The notes under the pieces are model-generated. The model saw only the letters and a list, made by a program, of their open reading frames with translations. It was not told the origin of the DNA and ran no database searches. Below are positions 21,813 through 30,362 of a DNA stretch of 64,000 bases, piece after piece. The DNA comes from Ceratodon purpureus (taxonomy: Eukaryota > Streptophyta > Bryopsida > Pseudoditrichales > Ditrichaceae). The position numbers and the translations under genes were made by a program. Every line of letters begins with the position of its first letter. Within the stretch, counting starts at the first letter, position 1. The stretch spans positions 7,430,740 through 7,494,739 of the forward strand of contig CM026433.1 of assembly GCA_014871385.1 (NCBI GenBank). Reading direction: 5' to 3'.

Positions 21813-24800
21813 TCACCAATTCACAACAATCTGAGCGGGCATCGGGTGCCACTTAACCTGCATGCCTATTCTAGAGCACAGCACATCGTTAGGAGTCCAC
21901 ATGGCATCAAACTCACAGAGAGCTTGCTGAATCTTTTCAGCATCGTTTGTACTCCTAATCTTCCTACATATCCTAACCCAGTCTACCCTACCACTTTCGA
22001 TCACAGCGTCCCATATATAAATTCTGATCCTCTCCGGGGACCATCTGCAGTTTTCGAAAACGACGTCGTTTCTTGAGATCCAGCTTCCCCAGAGAATGAT
22101 CCCCCTCAACAGAGACCAGACCTTACAGATTCCCATCTTGCGAATTCGTACCGCTTTTCCAAAGAGGCATTGCTCCAAGGAAAATTCTTTGGGCGGGCTT
22201 ACATTCCGTGTCCCTTTTGCCATCCAGTGCACCACCGTGAATGCAAACTTCCAGAACAGCCAAGTCTGTGAGCATGAATAGAACCTGTGTATGTAGGATT
22301 CTGGAGAGCCAGAGGTACATACTATGCAATCAGGATTAGCTAGAGGATTATACTTAGCTCTCCAAGTGTTTGTCGCAATTGCCTGATGCCACATCGACCA
22401 CATAAACCCTGCTTCTTTTTGTGATCGATCATCCCATACTCCTTTCCAGTTGAGCCTCGTCCTGATTACCGTTTCGTGTCTCCATTTGTCCTGCACCGGT
22501 TTAATGAGAGTCTCCTTATCCGAGAGGAATTCTCTTCCCACTTTGGCGCTGTACATTGTAAATGGTTTGCCGTTCTTCCATTTCCAGTGAGCTGGATCGA
22601 ATTGTGGGAGTGCACCTGGCTCACCATAATATACCCAAATGGAATTATTGGCAGACTTGTGTCTCTCGACTTGTGTGACCCTCGCTTGCCGAACTAGTCC
22701 TGTCCAGCGCCTGATAATTCCTTCGAGCCTGTCCGTCTGATCTAGGATAAGGATTCTCGACTGAGCACCAACTCTGTACGCCGGGTATCCTGAGGGGAAG
22801 CCTCTAAGACACGATCTATTCCTTAGATTACCTGGATTCCAGCTTTTGCACGTTTGGATCAAAAAGACCGGGTCTTCACTTGCGTCCCAACTGTAGCCCC
22901 CAATCCATGTTCCTTCAGGTGTCGTGTCACACGGGGTGCAAAGCTTCTGGCTAAATCGCTGCTCAACCCTGTGGCATAGATCTTCCACGACAGGAATTTC
23001 TTGTGGCTCAAGTCTATAGCGCGCCGTGAGCTGCAGCATAGATTTTGGTGCTCTGTCTGACGAATCCCAAATGTCGTTGATCACTCTCATCCCACGCTGG
23101 TAAAGCGACAGAGCCATCTGAAGAGAAGCATTAATGTTACCTCCCAGGAATTCAGTTGTCCACCACAGGGATTTCTGGCCTGTGTCAGCTTTGTTCAGCG
23201 GTTCAGCTTCCCTGAGGTGCCGCACCATCTTGCTCCATGCCAGATGAACCTTGCTCCAAACCTTGGATCCTGGGACTGAAGAGTGATTAACCGCAAGGCC
23301 CCATTGCGCGTGGCTGGGCCACTTAGATCTCTTCGAAGGATTACAGTACCAGAGTTTATTCCGAATCATGACCTGTAGATTGGAAGATCCCGGGAGGTAT
23401 GCCGTGACTGCCCACTTACAAAGTAAACTTGTCATGGCCTCCTGTGGGTCTATGAGACTCAAACCGCCAACCTTCTTCTTCGAGCAGCAGTCTTTCCAGT
23501 TAACCCTCGTTCTTGTGGAGTGTTCGGCTCCAGACCATAAGTAATTCCTGAGCAGAGCCTTCACTTTTGCCAGCGCCTTAACTGATCCTCCCCATATCGT
23601 CAAGAAGAACCATAACGATGATAGCAGCACTTGCTTAACTATGACAGCCCGACCAGCTAACGACAGCTTTGTGGAAGACCAATATTTTAACTTGTTATGA
23701 ATTCGATCAATCAGGAAGCTATCTAAGTTCTCCGATGCCATATCCAGGCCAAATGGAGTCCCCAACAGTTTTGAGATGTCTTGATCGTTTGCCCATGTCC
23801 AGCCGATATCATGCAGCCAAGGGGGTTTCGGGAAACTACAGCACCAGTATGCGTGTGATTTTCCCCAGTTGATCTCCAGTCCCGAAGCCTCCTTAAAAAG
23901 ATTTAGAATGTCTATGAGGTTATGGACCTGGTTCGGCTGGCTAACTTCCACTGAGACTGTTGTATCATCTGCGAACTGTGAGATAAGTTGAGTCTGGTTT
24001 GAGTTTGGAAGTTTAATCCCACTTATCTTCCCTTCTGCCTCGGCTCGTTTCAGCATCAGATTCAAGACCTCTGTGACCAATATGAAAAGTGATGGGGCGA
24101 GGGGGCATCCCTGCCGGACCCCCCTCCTAATCTCAAAGCTTTCGGAAGAGGACCTGTTAACAGCTACTGTCGCAGAAGCTCCAATGAACAGTAACTTGAC
24201 CATCGCCAGAAATTCCGGCCCGACGCCAAGACGCTCTAGGGTGCCAAATAGAAACTCCCACCGCACCTTGTCAAATGCTTTCTTGAAATCCACTTTTAAA
24301 AATAAAAGTTGCTGCTTGGTTCTCCTGGCGGTATCGATCACCTCATGTGCCACGAAGACGTTGTCGAGGATGAAACGCATTGGTACGAAGGCCGTTTGGT
24401 CTGGGCTTACTAGCTCCGCCAGCAAAGGCTTAATTCTGGTTTGCAACGCTTTAGCCAGAATTTTGTAGGCAGTATTTAAAAGTGTGATGGGTCTCCAATT
24501 ACTGAGTTCTTCTCGTGGCCCGGATTTATGGATCAGCGTAATCCGGCCCTGCGTCATTCCTCTCGGCAGCTGACCACTTCTGAGACCTTTGTTAATCATG
24601 TCTAGAAATTCACCTCCTAACAAGCTCCAATGATGAGTGAAGAAAGTGATGCTGATCCCATCCGGGCCAGGGGCTCTGTCCTTAGCGAGTTCCTTTGCTG
24701 CATCACTGAGTTCAATGGACGTGAGGGGTCTGCCGAGGCTCGCTCTCATAGCTTCTGTCACCTTGGGGGAGATGTGATCAAGGGCGAAATCCATAGCTGC

Positions 24801-26108
24801 CCCGTTAGCCTGCGGGGGAGGGGCGTATAGATCAGCGTAGAAGTCTCTACAAATTTCCTCCAGCTTTTGACTATCCGTATGAAGTTGCCCACTCGAGTCT
24901 TTTAGTTGCGAAATGGATTGGAGTCGGGGCTTCTCCCTGACCAGTTTGAAAAACTCGGCGTTGCAGCCGTCTCCACGGTCTCTCCACCTTACTCTACTTC
25001 GGATCCTCTGGCCGGTTGCCTTCTTTCCTTCCAGTTCGGTGATCTGCTCTTTCACAATTGCAGCTTTTAGTTGCAGCCGGTAAGAGCAGGGGTTTTCCTG
25101 CAGGCTCTCGTGAGTTTCTATGAGCTCCTGTCTGAGGGCCGTCTCCTTGGCTCGCATCTCTTCCGCTTTCTTGACAGAGTAAGTACGGTAGAAATGAATA
25201 ACTTTCTTCAGCTTCGAGAAAAACGGGAGATTTCCTGGGAGGGATTCCCAAAGCTTTTTAACTTCTTCCCCGGTCTCTTTTATGTAAGATACATTCATCT
25301 TCCAGTGAGTCTTGTGCTTCGAGGCGTTACCTAGCTGAAGTGTCAGTGTAACCGGTAGGTGGTCTGAAAAGGCACAATCTCCCCGGATTGCGTAGCCAGA
25401 AATAGTGACCGTGTTGCACAGAGGGGGATTCACCGGGGTGTAGATCCTATCTAGCCTTGCAAGGACTCGGTTCCTCCTCTCCTGCCCGTTATCCCAACTG
25501 AATTTTAGTCCTGATCCTGGTGAGAAAGAATCCCTGATGTTCAGTGCATCCTTTAGGGAGTTCCAGGCTAGCCTCTCTTGAGGGCAAATGGTTCGTTGGT
25601 GCTGAGAGAACTTATCAGCGCTCTTCTCGACCATGTTCAGGTCACCCCCTAGCACCCATTTTGCCGCATGGGGTAAGCAGCTTGGTAATCTTGACCACAT
25701 AATCCTTCTCTCCTGTGAGTCATTCGCAGCGTAAATGTTGATGAATCCGCAACTTCCACCAGGGAGATTGTTCAAAACAAACCATAAAACTCTACCCTGG
25801 TGAGAGCTGCCTGAGCTCTCCATATTCGGGCTGAGCCTTGCATGGATCAAAATGGCAACGCCTCCACGTCCCGCTCCTTGATCACTGGGGTCATTGCCGT
25901 AGCCTGGCTGGGCCTCGGAGAACAGATAGGTTGCATTTGGGTTTAGTTGCCTTCCCAGATTTGCCGCCTTAGATCCTGTGAGCTTATGCTCCTGGATAAA
26001 TATAATGTCTGGGGCTGGAGAAAAAGAGGATAGATAGTTCCTGAACCGAGTCACCTTTTCAGGGTCGTTTAACCCTCTAATGTTGATGGTTAGGATGTTC
26101 ATCATCAT
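21813..26108 (-). CDS. LINE ORF2: endonuclease-reverse transcriptase
   Basis: 1,431 residues. The N-terminus is an apurinic-type endonuclease that nicks target DNA: N-I-R-G-L-N, Q-E-H-K, G-G-D-L-N and S-D-H-L-P motifs are all present. The central reverse transcriptase carries N-W-R-P-I-T-L-L-N, K-V-D-F-K-K-A-F-D, R-R-G-V-R-Q-G-C-P-L-A-P-S-L-F and the catalytic F-A-D-D (near 23,970). The C-terminus has a zf-RVT-type zinc region (C-I-V-C-T...H-R-F-Y-S-C). No RNase H domain is seen. Length and order fit plant L1-clade ORF2. The start ATG overlaps the ORF1 stop in an ATGA arrangement, pointing to re-initiation after ORF1 translation. No stop or frameshift is found. Confidence 0.95.
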   Translation of the reverse strand: MMMNILTINIRGLNDPEKVTRFRNYLSSFSPAPDIIFIQEHKLTGSKAANLGRQLNPNATYLFSEAQPGYGNDPSDQGAGRGGVAILIHARLSPNMESSGSSHQGRVLWFVLNNLPGGSCGFINIYAANDSQERRIMWSRLPSCLPHAAKWVLGGDLNMVEKSADKFSQHQRTICPQERLAWNSLKDALNIRDSFSPGSGLKFSWDNGQERRNRVLARLDRIYTPVNPPLCNTVTISGYAIRGDCAFSDHLPVTLTLQLGNASKHKTHWKMNVSYIKETGEEVKKLWESLPGNLPFFSKLKKVIHFYRTYSVKKAEEMRAKETALRQELIETHESLQENPCSYRLQLKAAIVKEQITELEGKKATGQRIRSRVRWRDRGDGCNAEFFKLVREKPRLQSISQLKDSSGQLHTDSQKLEEICRDFYADLYAPPPQANGAAMDFALDHISPKVTEAMRASLGRPLTSIELSDAAKELAKDRAPGPDGISITFFTHHWSLLGGEFLDMINKGLRSGQLPRGMTQGRITLIHKSGPREELSNWRPITLLNTAYKILAKALQTRIKPLLAELVSPDQTAFVPMRFILDNVFVAHEVIDTARRTKQQLLFLKVDFKKAFDKVRWEFLFGTLERLGVGPEFLAMVKLLFIGASATVAVNRSSSESFEIRRGVRQGCPLAPSLFILVTEVLNLMLKRAEAEGKISGIKLPNSNQTQLISQFADDTTVSVEVSQPNQVHNLIDILNLFKEASGLEINWGKSHAYWCCSFPKPPWLHDIGWTWANDQDISKLLGTPFGLDMASENLDSFLIDRIHNKLKYWSSTKLSLAGRAVIVKQVLLSSLWFFLTIWGGSVKALAKVKALLRNYLWSGAEHSTRTRVNWKDCCSKKKVGGLSLIDPQEAMTSLLCKWAVTAYLPGSSNLQVMIRNKLWYCNPSKRSKWPSHAQWGLAVNHSSVPGSKVWSKVHLAWSKMVRHLREAEPLNKADTGQKSLWWTTEFLGGNINASLQMALSLYQRGMRVINDIWDSSDRAPKSMLQLTARYRLEPQEIPVVEDLCHRVEQRFSQKLCTPCDTTPEGTWIGGYSWDASEDPVFLIQTCKSWNPGNLRNRSCLRGFPSGYPAYRVGAQSRILILDQTDRLEGIIRRWTGLVRQARVTQVERHKSANNSIWVYYGEPGALPQFDPAHWKWKNGKPFTMYSAKVGREFLSDKETLIKPVQDKWRHETVIRTRLNWKGVWDDRSQKEAGFMWSMWHQAIATNTWRAKYNPLANPDCIVCTSGSPESYIHRFYSCSQTWLFWKFAFTVVHWMAKGTRNVSPPKEFSLEQCLFGKAVRIRKMGICKVWSLLRGIILWGSWISRNDVVFENCRWSPERIRIYIWDAVIESGRVDWVRICRKIRSTNDAEKIQQALCEFDAMWTPNDVLCSRIGMQVKWHPMPAQIVVNW

Positions 26109-27892
26109 CTAGATTGGGTGGGGGGATTCTGGGGCTGGATTGGGACTGCTTGCTCGATCGTTGTGTCGTCAATTCTCCGGTTGACTGCCTCAAGCTTCGC
26201 CTTGTAGGACGCTGCTAGCTTGATGGCTCTAGAATTCGGGGCCAGTGGGGTAACCGCGTATTGAACCTGCTGTTCCGGTCTGGGGGCCTTGTCAACTGGG
26301 GGAACACTACCTGGGATCACAGAAGGAAAAACTCCGTCGGATGTGTGTTGATCAGCGGGGGCTTGAGCTGGAGAAGCAATTGCTTGGGTTGGGTATTGAT
26401 CCAGGCCAAGAGATGAGGTATGAGATGAGGATTCCGAGGTTTTCCTTCTGATCTCCTCAATCTTTTTAAAAGCAACCGCGGGGGGCTGATCTAGCAGAAT
26501 TCTGAATTGCCCCTGTTCAACTACAATTGGATCATCCTGCTTAACCGAAGGGGGCTCGGTCATGAGCTCAAGTCGCTTGGACGTAGCGCTACTGTGCACC
26601 GGGGAACAGCTGCTCAGGGTGCTGCCTGCTCCTCTTTTTGCTCCTGGATTCCGACCGTAGCGGCCGGGGGACCACGTCATGGGGGAGCTCTCAATGCGCT
26701 CTGGAGATTCAGACAACATCTCTCTGACTTGATCAGTTGTAAGCGGGACCTCAGGGGTGAATTTTGGCTGGGGGTCTGCGTTCCTGTGATTCGAGTTCTC
26801 GGAGCCATGGTGCTGCACTACTCTCGCATCTGAGGTCGCCTTGGACGGTCTGTTCTTCCTGTTGGTAAGCCTGGTGAACCCTTGGGCGTCTGCTTCATTT
26901 TGATTCCGAGTGTCTGGAGCTGGGGGTTGCTGCTCCTGCGACTGGTTGGAGCTCTCTCTGTTGAATCTTGTGTGACGGGCTGCAGGGGCTCTCGGATTGT
27001 GCGGGGCTGATTGCTGCCTGTGAGGTTTATATTGCGCTCCAAGATCAGGGCAGTCTGATACCTTGTGATCAAGAGCCAGGCAAAACCTGCAGCGTACTGG
27101 GGCATGCTCGTAGTTCACCAGGATGTAGTTCGTGACGTTGTCCAGCCCTTGCAGAGCTAGAGCTGAGGGCCACCCTTGCGACAGGTCGAGTCCTACACAG
27201 AAGCGGGGGTCGCGCAAGTGGTTGTTTTGTTGATCATGGGCGTAAACAGGACCAAGAGCGCCAGCAATATAGCCCTCTAGAGGCTTGAACTCTAAAGGAA
27301 GCTTGACAAGAGAGATCCAGGCAGGTAATCGCAGCCCAATAGGGTTGTCTGGGTTGAAATTCGTTGTCCATTCTTGGTAGACGCACTGCCCCCACGGTGT
27401 TGAGTGAGGTGTCATAGATAGTACCTTTCTCGTAACCACCACACTTGCCGTAGAAAGGAAAACGAAACCCCGTCCCATGTCGACTCTGAACGAGACTCCA
27501 TCGAAACCTAGCTTCTGGTTTATCAACTGGATCCAATCGGCGAAGAGGTGCTGGGGGATCTTCTTACCAATGAAACTCGCGATGATGGTGGTCTCCTTCA
27601 GATGAGCCGCCTCCCGACTTAGGGTTTCCGTGTCGAGTTGAGGTCCATTCGTGAGGTACCGCATGAGGAGCCCATGGCAGTTTCTACCGAAACCAGCAGG
27701 GAGCTGTTCTCCAGGAGTTGCTTGGTATGGATTGTGTTGACCTGGCTCGCTAATCCTGTAGCACAGAACTGGACAAGCAATAGAAGCGTCAGTGATATTC
27801 GGTTTTGAATGCGGAAACGTTGGAGGGACTGTCCGTGACTGTGCGCCTTGGTCAGTCTCGCCTCGTGCGAGAGCGTCACGGTATGACGCCAT
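26105..27892 (-). CDS. LINE ORF1: RNA-binding gag-like protein
   Basis: 595 residues. ORF1 proteins coat the LINE RNA and are required for retrotransposition. The middle of the protein has one zinc knuckle, C-R-F-C-L-A-L-D-H-K-V-S-D-C (C-x2-C-x4-H-x4-C), preceded by the conserved R-L-P-A-W-I-S-L-V-K-L-P-L-E-F block of the plant gag-like domain (DUF4283-type). The C-terminal third is proline-, serine- and glutamine-rich and likely disordered. The stop TGA shares three bases with the ORF2 start codon region. The frame is intact. Confidence 0.92.
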   Translation of the reverse strand: MASYRDALARGETDQGAQSRTVPPTFPHSKPNITDASIACPVLCYRISEPGQHNPYQATPGEQLPAGFGRNCHGLLMRYLTNGPQLDTETLSREAAHLKETTIIASFIGKKIPQHLFADWIQLINQKLGFDGVSFRVDMGRGFVFLSTASVVVTRKVLSMTPHSTPWGQCVYQEWTTNFNPDNPIGLRLPAWISLVKLPLEFKPLEGYIAGALGPVYAHDQQNNHLRDPRFCVGLDLSQGWPSALALQGLDNVTNYILVNYEHAPVRCRFCLALDHKVSDCPDLGAQYKPHRQQSAPHNPRAPAARHTRFNRESSNQSQEQQPPAPDTRNQNEADAQGFTRLTNRKNRPSKATSDARVVQHHGSENSNHRNADPQPKFTPEVPLTTDQVREMLSESPERIESSPMTWSPGRYGRNPGAKRGAGSTLSSCSPVHSSATSKRLELMTEPPSVKQDDPIVVEQGQFRILLDQPPAVAFKKIEEIRRKTSESSSHTSSLGLDQYPTQAIASPAQAPADQHTSDGVFPSVIPGSVPPVDKAPRPEQQVQYAVTPLAPNSRAIKLAASYKAKLEAVNRRIDDTTIEQAVPIQPQNPPTQSR

Positions 27893-28114
27893 GGCATCAA
27901 AAGAGAAAAGTAACTGTTACTGAGTTGGCATAAACCCCATTTAGGGTTTCGCAAGTATTGGGTACCAAAACGCACTGCGACTGGTTCTGTACTAAAAGAC
28001 TAGCAAGGACCTCGAAAATCGCACACACGCTTTGCGAATCAGAACAGGAGGAGCTAAAAATTAGCCTGCATCGCGATCTGGGTGACAAACCCTAAAACCG
28101 CCGCCTCACTGCTC

Positions 28115-28127
28115 AACTTGAAATTTT
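28115..28127. repeat. LINE target-site duplication, 5' side
   Basis: AACTTGAAATTTT, the partner of 21,696-21,708. It marks the exact 5' end of the LINE. Confidence 0.9.
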
Positions 28128-28707
28128 CGTCAAAGGAAGCATACATAAATAACTTTCATAACTCTCTATACAACACCCATCATGAAGACTTTATGAATTA
28201 AATCACGACCTAAGAAAATACCCATCATAAACCTACTTTGAATTATATCACAACTCTCCAAGCAATACCCATCATACCCAAGTTTTTAAGCAAAAAGATT
28301 TATCTCTGGTTGCCCTTTCATGGGTTAATGGCACACTGTAAGATTGGGCCAATAGCCATCATAGCCTCAATGGAGTTATATCACAAAACTTTGAAACAAT
28401 CATAAAAATAAGCACACTTGGACATACCTCCTAAGTCCTTAGACAAATTTATCCATCATGAATATAATTTTAAATTCATCGCCATCTTTAGGGTTTACTC
28501 ATCTTGGTATTACCCATCATAGAGTAATTTAAAATGCATCACGATCTATAGAAAATACCCATCATAGAGTTTTTGAAATGCATATTGTCTTCTCGGAATT
28601 AGCCATCATGGACTACATATGAGATAAATAACAACCACATTGAAGAAATACCCACCATAGAGAAACTTTAGAATACATCACAACTCTTTAAGCCATACCC
28701 ATCATGA
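28128..28707. repeat. Degenerate AT-rich satellite with CCCATCAT word
   Basis: The word ACCCATCAT (or AGCCATCAT, ACCCACCAT) recurs about every 45-65 bp: near 28,165, 28,221, 28,268, 28,350, 28,450, 28,512, 28,557, 28,600, 28,655 and 28,697, each followed by an AT-rich stretch with a CACAACT or CACGA phrase. One more unit stands left of the LINE (about 21,660). It is an old tandem array that has received both the LINE and the large transposon. Confidence 0.75.
28700..28707. repeat. Target-site duplication of the giant transposon, left
   Basis: CATCATGA (nine bases if the C before it is counted), identical to 50,306-50,313. The word also occurs in the local satellite, which lowers its weight as independent evidence, but its position exactly at both ends of the inverted repeats is what a transposon insertion would leave. 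Confidence 0.7.
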
Positions 28708-28836
28708 GGGGAAAGTTCGTACGTGAGCGGAGAGCGTAGAGCGGAGAGCGGTGAGCGCAGAATGGAGAGCACAGAATTGAGAATTAGGAAAATTTTCAAA
28801 AGCAAAGTAGACCCTATAACCGTGGAAAATTACTAA
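28708..28836 (+). repeat. Left terminal inverted repeat of the giant transposon
   Basis: It starts GGGGAAAGTTC, then the 43-bp core with its internal GCGGAGAGC repeats (28,719-28,761), and ends in the shared phrase GACCCTATAACCGTGG. Compared with the right end it lacks about 87 bp between the core and that phrase. Confidence 0.88.
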
Positions 28837-29477
28837 ATTAAGGCTTGATTTTGACACTTTTTTTAGAAAAATAGTGCATTACCGTGGAGATTAGGATTAT
28901 CTCTGGTAAGAATTTATTACGTTTGTTCTCTAAGATACAAATTAGGGCTGATGTCATGATGACGTCATGCATATATTTTGTTAGATTTCTCATGGATATA
29001 GGCAAGATATAATGATCAGGCGTTAAGTTCTAGATCAAACAATTAATTCTTTCATAGGTTTATGTAAATGCACAAGGAAAGAAACAACTTTCACAGAACA
29101 TAAAGGAGGCAAGGTTTGAAAACTTCCTGGAATATTTCAAAATTCGTGTATAATATCTTAACTGCAGAAACCAAGATATACCTTGTTAGAGTCCTTGTCT
29201 TCATCGAAGATTACTCTCTCTTCGTAGGCAGCAAAGCATCTTCATTTCAGTGATACAAGTAGGAGATTTTCATCATCAAACAACACTTGGTAAGCTGGGT
29301 TCCAGAGAAGGAGGTCACTCTTGGTTTCTTGAGCTTGTCTCTAGATGGCGTATTTGGATAGTGACACAGTCCTTGGCATGCTGTGCTGTATGCGAAGGTA
29401 GCGTAGGAGTTCGGGGATGTCAATCTGCAAGCTTGCCTGTAACGTTTTAAGAGTACAACAATTTAGTGTGTTGCGCG
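28837..29477. other. Subterminal region; possible 5' UTR with intron
   Basis: No ORF of note. About 29,117-29,190 (GGAATATTTCAAAATTCGTG and GCAGAAACCAAGAT) is matched by 30,020-30,060. A GTAAGC at about 29,290 and an AG at about 29,465 could bound a UTR intron of the next ORF. Confidence 0.4.
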
Positions 29478-29849
29478 ATGCCGAAGGTGTGTAATGCGAG
29501 ATCCAGGAGGACGAGAGCGGCTGTAGGTTTGCCCCCAAAGGCACCGGCGAGTTATGAGGAGCTGCGGCCGTGGCTGCTGGAGGTGGAGCGCGCCAGGGAA
29601 CGAGGCATGGACCTGCCACCGTTTAGGCACATCGGAAGCCTCCATGTTGGTGAAGGTGAATGGCGTTGGACAGTGCTTTGTACCAATGAGCTTCTCCGTA
29701 TTATGGAATTGTCCCTAATCCCGTATCCCTTGCTATCGAACGTCGATGACAATCCAGTTGTTCAGCTGCCCGAAGTGATCATATCGGATGGCGAAACTTG
29801 CTGGTTTGATATGGACAAGAGTTGGACTGTATATCCTTCGAAGGATTAG
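29478..29849 (+). CDS. Small ORF of unknown function in the transposon
   Basis: A 123-residue frame from ATG at 29,478 (M-P-K-V-C-N-A-R-S-R-R-T-R). The N-terminus is basic. The middle has an alpha-helical E-E-L-R-P-W-L-L-E-V-E-R-A-R-E-R block, and the C-terminal half is acidic and aromatic (S-D-G-E-T-C-W-F-D-M-D-K-S-W). I do not recognise it. The protein-like composition, and the short direct repeats on either side, support a real accessory gene of the element, but there is no homology evidence. Confidence 0.5.
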   Translation: MPKVCNARSRRTRAAVGLPPKAPASYEELRPWLLEVERARERGMDLPPFRHIGSLHVGEGEWRWTVLCTNELLRIMELSLIPYPLLSNVDDNPVVQLPEVIISDGETCWFDMDKSWTVYPSKD

Positions 29850-30362
29850 TACTGTGAAGTCTAGTGGGGTGTTTGAATACAATCCTTAAGATTTGGTCAT
29901 TCATTGGATCTAGATACGAGTATTCCAGCATGATGGTTTTAGATAATATAGATGATTCTAGAAATAAGAAAAGATCAATCAACTAAAAGAAATGGTCTTA
30001 GAAGTCCGTGGAATATTTCAGAGTTCGTGTTCAATAATGGAGTAGCAGAAACCAAGATGTACACCAAGTCAAGAATAGGTAACATGGCTATGGAAATGTG
30101 GGATTTTGAATGAGTAAAATATATATAACAGCGCAATATTTTTTTTGAGCCTTCCTTTTGTAACATTTCAGTCTTCATATTATATTTTGAGCATTACAGT
30201 TGTGACATTTCATCCTTAACAAATACGAAGACAAATTGGATATGAGAATCATAAGAAGTTTAGGTTCAGGGAAGTAGAGTAGACGAAGGATTACCCAATG
30301 AACTCCAATTAAATCAAATCAAATCAAATGAAAACAACAACAGACCGAAGTCTCCTTCAAAC

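Larger units (their letters stand above)
21709..28114 (-). mobile_element. Full-length L1-type LINE (6.4 kb)
   Basis: The element lies on the minus strand: a 5' UTR of about 220 bp (28,114-27,893), ORF1 (27,892-26,105), ORF2 (26,108-21,813), a short 3' UTR and a poly(A) tail (T-rich run at about 21,708-21,726). A 13-bp target duplication (AACTTGAAATTTT) flanks it. Both ORFs are open throughout, so it is a recent insertion and may be capable of movement. It landed in the CCCATCAT-type satellite, because satellite units stand on both sides. Confidence 0.93.

Noticed and set aside
28700..28707. Doubt that CATCATGA is a true target duplication
   Set aside because: The word belongs to the local satellite, so chance matching was considered. 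I kept the call, because both copies abut the exact ends of the inverted repeats and the right copy is not within an obvious satellite array.
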